A stretch of DNA of 64,000 bases from Callipepla californica brunnescens (lineage: Eukaryota > Chordata > Aves > Galliformes > Odontophoridae). Under the pieces are notes generated by a model. It was not told the DNA's origin and searched no databases. It saw only the letters and a program-made list of their open reading frames with translations. Positions 58,301 to 64,000 of this stretch are shown here, piece after piece (within the stretch, counting starts at the first letter, position 1; the number at the start of each line of letters is the position of its first letter). A program made the position numbers and the translations under genes. The stretch covers positions 2,232,001 to 2,296,000 of the forward strand of contig JALIRH010000045.1 in assembly GCA_023055505.1 (NCBI GenBank). Direction: 5' to 3'.

Positions 58301-60166
58301 GTACAATGTGGAAATCGAGGTCTTCCTCCCACTTTTATTCTGCTTCGTTTTTTAATCACCAGCAGACAGCACTGGAGTTGTTAGAAGCTTTGAGGCAATG
58401 ACTTCAGCAGGACAGCCCTCCATTGCAAACAGCATGCCTATAAATGTGCGTGCATCTGCCTGTCCTCTCGTCCTGGCATAACAGATAGTTGGCTTCGTGC
58501 ACAGCAGCAGCCATAGGCTGTGCAGTTGATGTTTGCAAAAGCATTTCTGCCAGAACTCTCCTAGGAACCTTGTCAGTCGGTGGTGGTTCCAGAGAGACGA
58601 GAAGTCATGCACACATGCTGAGAATAAACAGCAGAAAACGCCGCTGCCTGTTGTCTCTCCGGGAGGAACTCGTTGACGTATCAGCTAAGAAAGGTGAGGT
58701 TTTATTTCGTACCTAACTGTGACACGGCGCTCACAGGGGGGAAGGCTTGGCAGCTGCTTTCCTCTGCCTTTCATCTTCCTTGCCTTTCTGAGTTCCCTCT
58801 GCGATTCCATCAGCAGATGTTTAAAGCGCATATAGAATAATTCAGGTGGTGCTGCGCGCGTGTGCACTCAGAGGGGTCGGTGTTTGACACCAGTGATCTG
58901 CTGGTCACAGGACGGCTCACACTGAAATGATAACAGTTTGGGGGTGGCGATCTGAAATCAGTTTGTATCTTAGAGATACTACCTAGAACCCCCCCCACCC
59001 TAATGGTAAATGTTCATGAAGAATTGGGGTCTTTTCTGTGCCGCTCAGTGAAGGCTCAGTGGTTATGTGAGCGTAACACGCGGCCTCCACGCGCTCCTGC
59101 AGAGGAAAGAAGAATTCCTACTGGATTTCTCAGACTGAAAAGTACACGAGAATCAGCCATCTATCGGGGAGAACGTGCCAGCTCTGGAGTCCCATTTCAG
59201 CACGTGGGGTTTGTCAGGGCAGCAGGGAGTGGATGTTTCACGCTTTGAGTTTCAGTGCACAACTAACAGCGTTTCAGCAACGGTGAGGAGCTGCACGGGA
59301 AGAACAGTAATTACCTCAGACTGAATCTGCCCCAGCTGGATGTCACTGCACTATGGGGTGGTTACAGTTTTAGATGTTTTCAGGAGAAAAAAAAAAAGAG
59401 ATTAAAATGCAAATGGCATTTAAGGCTGGAGAAATTAAACATTCCCAGGCAATAAAAGCTCAGCCCCTATGTACACTTAAACAGCAGAGATCATTATCTC
59501 CATCTTCTGCGGTCACGGCCAAAGCAGGCAGCTCGGTTTGCATCTCCTGGCAGCTTGATCGCCTGACACTCATTAGCTAAACTCCTCAAAATCACTTCTC
59601 AGAACAATGCAAACTGTTTTCCAGGCAAATATTGCCTCTCTGGTTCGTTATCGGCTTTGAAGAGCTGGACCCGCTTTCGAGAGAGATTTTGCAAGTTGCT
59701 CCTCTGACGGAGGCTATTTTCAGAAGCGTAGCGTGACTTTCTCCCAAGGTCTTGGCAGATCTCATTTATCCTGTGTGATAGGCTGTAATTTGTTAATTCG
59801 TTTTACAGCGAACGTGGCAGGAAAAACAAAATCTTGGTCCTGGGATTGAGAAACAGAGCCGTCCTGATGGGCTGCCCCTGCTTTCTGCCCTGCGTGGCAG
59901 TGCAGGAGCCCCAGCAGCTGGCTGCTTGCGTTTCTGCGTGAGCAGCTGGGGCTGGGAGGAGTGCTCACATCCACATCTGGAGAGATCTGAAACGCAGAAC
60001 ATGAAATGCACAACTGAATGACAGTTCTATCGGCTGGGCACTTGAAATCGGTGCCCAGTTTTTACATAAGCTGCACTTTGTCTCCTTTGGTGACTTCTAG
60101 GATTGTTTTCTTTCCCCTCTGTCTATATTCCACGTAGCACAGCATCACTTAAAATGATGCAGTACG

Positions 60167-60234
60167 GCTGGGGGGTTGGATTAGATGATCTCCAGAGGTC
60201 CCTTCCAACCCCCACAGTTCTGTGACTCTGTGAT
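60167..60234 (+). mobile_element. Short CR1 3'-end fragment
   Basis: GGTTGGATTAGATGATCTCC through GGTCCCTTCCAACCCC to the terminal TTCTGTGACTCTGTGATG is the typical last 70 bp of CR1. It is strongly 5'-truncated. Confidence 0.9.
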
Positions 60235-61506
60235 GACAGCTTCATTAATATTTCTGAGCAGTCAGGCACCATTACGTGGTCACTGAGGAAATGACCAGAA
60301 AAAAAAAAATGAACGATTTGGGCAGTTGGTAAATATTTTAAGGGTGAGTTACTCCAAACTTGGGAAGCAGTTCATGATTAAACATTTCACTTCATCAACC
60401 GAAACCTAAACAAGTCACAGGAAGGGACAGCACAGTCCATTCTGTCGTTCTGTAAGTGCTGGAATGAACAGCAGTTTCCCTGCAGATCCGTGCTTCCTTC
60501 TGGCTCCCATTTGAGCTTTCTCTGTCTTTTTGAGTATTCATACTGTAACGTCGTGGAGGACGTCAGGATTCACAAATCAGACAACAGTTCAGTAACACAA
60601 ACCCTGAACAGTTCTTAGTTCGTGGGTGAATCCATACCTGTTCTTCCCCGCAAGCTCCAAATACACGTTTGCATTTTCCCTTTCACATCACTTATTGTTC
60701 TTTCCATTTTTCTTAGTTGATTCACCTCTTCTTCCCCATCTGTCTGAGCCCTTTATGCTCATTCATACTTTCTCTGCGTGCTCCAAAGAGTGAATCTTAT
60801 CCTGGATTCCAAAGTCTTTTGTACAATTATCTCTCTGTATCAGCAGAAGTGGAAAACAGCAGCGATAAAAACTTTAAACTCTGTTCCAGTCCCCTCCTGC
60901 TTCTCTACTAGGGAAGATTGCTGTGATAACACTGAAGATTGTTTATGGAGAAGAGGTGGTTTGGATGAATTTGAAGACTTCTGACAATGTTCTGAGCTCC
61001 TCTGCTCTGCAGGTGCTAGCAGAGTTAACAGCGTCTTAGAGAAAGGAAAATAATTTCACAGACCATTAGGGCTGGTGGGAAGCAGCAGGATCAGGTTTTA
61101 ATGACTACAGGATCAAAAGCATCTTAAAGCAAAACAGCCCTGAAAACAGGAGCAGGCTCATCAGGGAGGAGAGGAGATGCTTCTAACGAGAAACAAAGGA
61201 CCAACTCAAAGACGTTTGGGAGTCACTTTCTCACAATTGTGCATTTTAAAGCATAATTTACTCTCCTCAAAAATTAGCTTTGATACTTTTCCAATACACG
61301 CAAGAAACAGCGCAACGAACAGATTCCCCGCAATTAAAGCTTCCGAGTCAGAGCTTTTCCAAAGGAGGTCAAGATTCTTTACACGAGGCTTGTTTTCTCA
61401 CAATTAAAACTGGTTTTGAATCTCGGCGCCAGTGCCAAAGTTAAACTGAGTGTTCTGAAGTCAGGGAACTGGCAGTGTGCGAAGCAGAAAGTTCAGCCCC
61501 CAGATC

Positions 61507-61524
61507 TGTGTGTGTGTGTGTGTG
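61507..61524. repeat. (TG)9 microsatellite
   Basis: Nine TG dinucleotides form a simple sequence repeat in intergenic DNA. Confidence 0.95.
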
Positions 61525-64000
61525 GAAGGCGGCCGTCCCACCGCTACAGGAGAAGGAGATGCTTCTCATCGAGGAGCTGATCGTGGTTGTGGTTTTGACT
61601 GTAGTGCTGTTTGCATGTGGGAGCTCGGCGGCAGCAAACGCGTCCTAGAGCAAATGTATGCTTTCCCATACCAAGGGACATAGGTGCTGCTGGAGATGAG
61701 AGCAGGGAAGGTCGGAGCTAACTGCTCAGGCTGTGATCATTCTGAGCACGTGCATAACTGCAGCACTGGTGAACCTTCAGGTGAGAAAGCACAGTGCCTG
61801 AGGAGTGTTGGCACCTGCAGTTTCAGACATCAGTTGACAAAGAACTGTTTTCAGCCGTAGTTTTGAATCCATATGCCTGAAACCTGCCTATATCCTTCTG
61901 CATCTCTGCATGGGACTAGAAGCAACTGAAGGAGTTCTAGCTCCCAATTAATTAATATTATTTTAATATGAATAAGCTGCTCAACTTCTCCACGCTTCAA
62001 AAAAAAATTTTTAAAGAACGAGTTATATTCAATTCAGTGCAACACTGAGGATTAGTTAATTGGTACAACAGCTTGAAAAATGTCTTTAATTATTATTTGA
62101 TTCGTAGCTAAGGAGAAGTCGGAGTGCTGGACTCTCGTCTAGCTCGGTATTTTCTATTCTGTTGAAAATTAATTTTTGAGGAAAAGTGATGCAGAAGAAA
62201 AACCCCAGCTTCCTGTCCCTGGTGAATCCTCAGGCTTGCTTGGTTCAAAGAAGCCTGTATCTCAGAAGCTTTTCCTTTCATCACCAACCGTATCAGCACT
62301 TACTGTTCTCTAGTGTGTTCTGCTAGTGCCAAAGCTCAGGCTTCTTCGACAAGATAAATAACAATGTCGGCTTTGTACTGGGCTGGGAGAGAGCGTGACA
62401 TTTTCAAGAGGATGGAGAAGATACCCCAGCAGAAGTCAGACTGGAGGGACAACCGATTCGGTTTTTAAATGCCTGTGACACACGCATTACTACTTCACAG
62501 CGAAATAATTCGAAGTCGGTAATACCAGTATTCTTTTTACGCCTTAAATCCAACAAACACAGCCATGCCCTTAAGCCAATAAACGATTCTATTGCTTCTT
62601 GTGAATGCAGCCCAGCGTTCCTTCCGCATTGCACGTGGAAAATGTGCTCCATGGATTTCTCATCAGCACAAGAAGAGGTGAATCAAGCAACTCGCAGTAT
62701 TTCCTCGGCTGTTGCATATATAAAAGCCTCATTAAGCCTCCCCAGTGACTGGAGATGGATTTTGTTTAGAATGGTTGCGTTTGTTTTCGTAACAAAGATG
62801 GCAAATACGGGAAATAATTAAATAACTGTGTTTTCATACATTCCTGATCACCAGAAGCCTATGCGAGATTTTAATTAGTGCTGCATTTTCAATAACTCCG
62901 TATCTGTACGTGTTGCAGATTCTTTCCTGGATAACAGGGAGATAATTATGAGAATCCTGTTTTTCAGCCTCTCACTAAAGGGATGGCTGATACATTTAAT
63001 CATGATGTAGAAATGCTGGCAGCTTTCTCCGAGTTCAGCCTCTCTCTAATTACATTTCTAGATTTTTAGTAAATTGAAAGGGAAAACGTCGGAACCAAAT
63101 AATTAAAACCAAAGAGGAAGCGAATATTAAAAAGCAGGAGCTATTTAAAATTCTTGCACACAACTCCTTCACGGACATCAGCTTAATCAGCTCCGCGTGA
63201 GAATCAAGCTTACGTTTACACAAAGCACTTCCAAAGCTTATGTACTTCAGCATTCGCTGGTCCTTTTCATGATGAAAAATATATATAAATAAACTGCCTT
63301 GTATAATTTCGGTGATACTGGGAATGAGACCTAATATCCCCAATGTCTTTGAGGATTTGATACTCCCACATGCGTGCTCGTGTCAGCACACGCATGGGCA
63401 TATACCTATTAAACTGCCTGCTAATTGCAGCGCTGGACTGTATTAAAGACAGAAGGCAGAGTTTGAGAAGAGTGACAGCATTTCTCGTGATGCCTGCCAC
63501 CGAGCAGGACAGCAGTGACCTGACATTACTTGTTCATCCGAAGGAGCACTAAGATTACATCTCCCTTTTCACAGATACCCAATTTAATTCCCCACTTCCC
63601 GGGAACGGGAGAACTTTGATCAGAAGAATGTAATAAACTGCAGAAGAGGTTGACCTCCCTGCCGCTGTGTGACACATGGGCGGCACTGCATTAAAAGTGA
63701 CGTTCCTGTTTATCCTATCCGAAAAAGAAAACCCAGAATAGCCTCATATCAAAGCTCCGCAGCCTCAGAGTGCTGATGTCACGCAGCAAAGGGGGAAAAC
63801 GTGTTTCGTTTTCTCCAAAGCAGGTCCTTTAGGTCCTTTAATTTCCTTTTCTGTTTCAGACAGAGGAGAATAAGCACGTCAGCAGAAATCGACACGAACA
63901 CGGAAGGCAAAAGAGCGGAGAGTGTTGAAAATGAATTTCTGGGCGAAATGTGTATCCAGAAAGGAACGGTATTGACCAACATTGTACGTCCCACGAGGTT

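Larger units (their letters stand above)
55010..64000. other. Intergenic region downstream of SLC35B1
   Basis: No exon of a known family was recognised. By human synteny SPOP should follow on the plus strand, but neither its conserved MATH/BTB coding exons nor a CpG island for its first exon is visible, so SPOP presumably starts beyond the window or by an unrecognised leader exon. The region holds a CR1 fragment, homopolymer and TG tracts, and AT-rich stretches with TAAT cores near 62-63.3 kb. Confidence 0.6.

Noticed and set aside
55010..64000. Search for SPOP coding exons
   Set aside because: None of the conserved MATH or BTB peptide blocks was seen on plus or minus; synteny alone does not justify a call.

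Overview
The window is vertebrate nuclear DNA, most likely from a galliform bird such as chicken. The evidence is CR1 LINE fragments with the avian-type 3' end, very compact introns, GC-rich CpG-island promoters as on avian microchromosomes, and three spliced genes whose proteins match known vertebrate families residue for residue. The order KAT7 - FAM117A - SLC35B1 is the same as on human 17q21.33, where SPOP and TAC4 flank the block. Species and chromosome (a chr27-like microchromosome) are inferred, not read directly.

Layout. 1-12.9 kb: gene-poor DNA downstream of KAT7 with small tandem repeats and a CR1 fragment; no TAC4-like tachykinin motif was found. 12.9-24.2 kb: KAT7 (HBO1) on the minus strand, all 15 coding exons resolved, giving 611 residues. 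Its CpG island holds a phased array of CCAAT boxes and a row of YY1/TISU-like start motifs. 24.5-25.8 kb: an internally deleted CR1 LINE. 25.8-34.6 kb: intergenic, with a speculative plus-strand spliced transcript whose exons are phase-compatible. 34.6-35.3 kb: the FAM117A promoter, with eight perfect 24-bp G-rich repeats followed by eight CCAAT/ATTGG boxes. 35.3-51.0 kb: FAM117A on plus, 8 coding exons, 432 residues, 8.8-kb first intron. 51.05-55.0 kb: SLC35B1 on plus, 9 coding exons, 324 residues, starting about 570 bp after the FAM117A poly(A) signal, with an ERSE-like element in its promoter. 55-64 kb: intergenic DNA toward the expected position of SPOP; no exon recognised.

The three genes do not form a pathway. 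KAT7 is a nuclear histone acetyltransferase of replication licensing and H3K14/H4 acetylation; FAM117A is a little-studied Ser-rich phosphoprotein of the FAM117/GLCCI1 family; SLC35B1 is the ER ATP/ADP exchanger (AXER). What they share is dense housekeeping-type promoter architecture and tight packing. The most unusual signals are regulatory or transcript-structural: the CCAAT arrays, in-frame TISU-like upstream starts for KAT7, the G-quadruplex/GC-box minisatellite, the ERSE-like site, and the candidate KAT7-divergent transcript.
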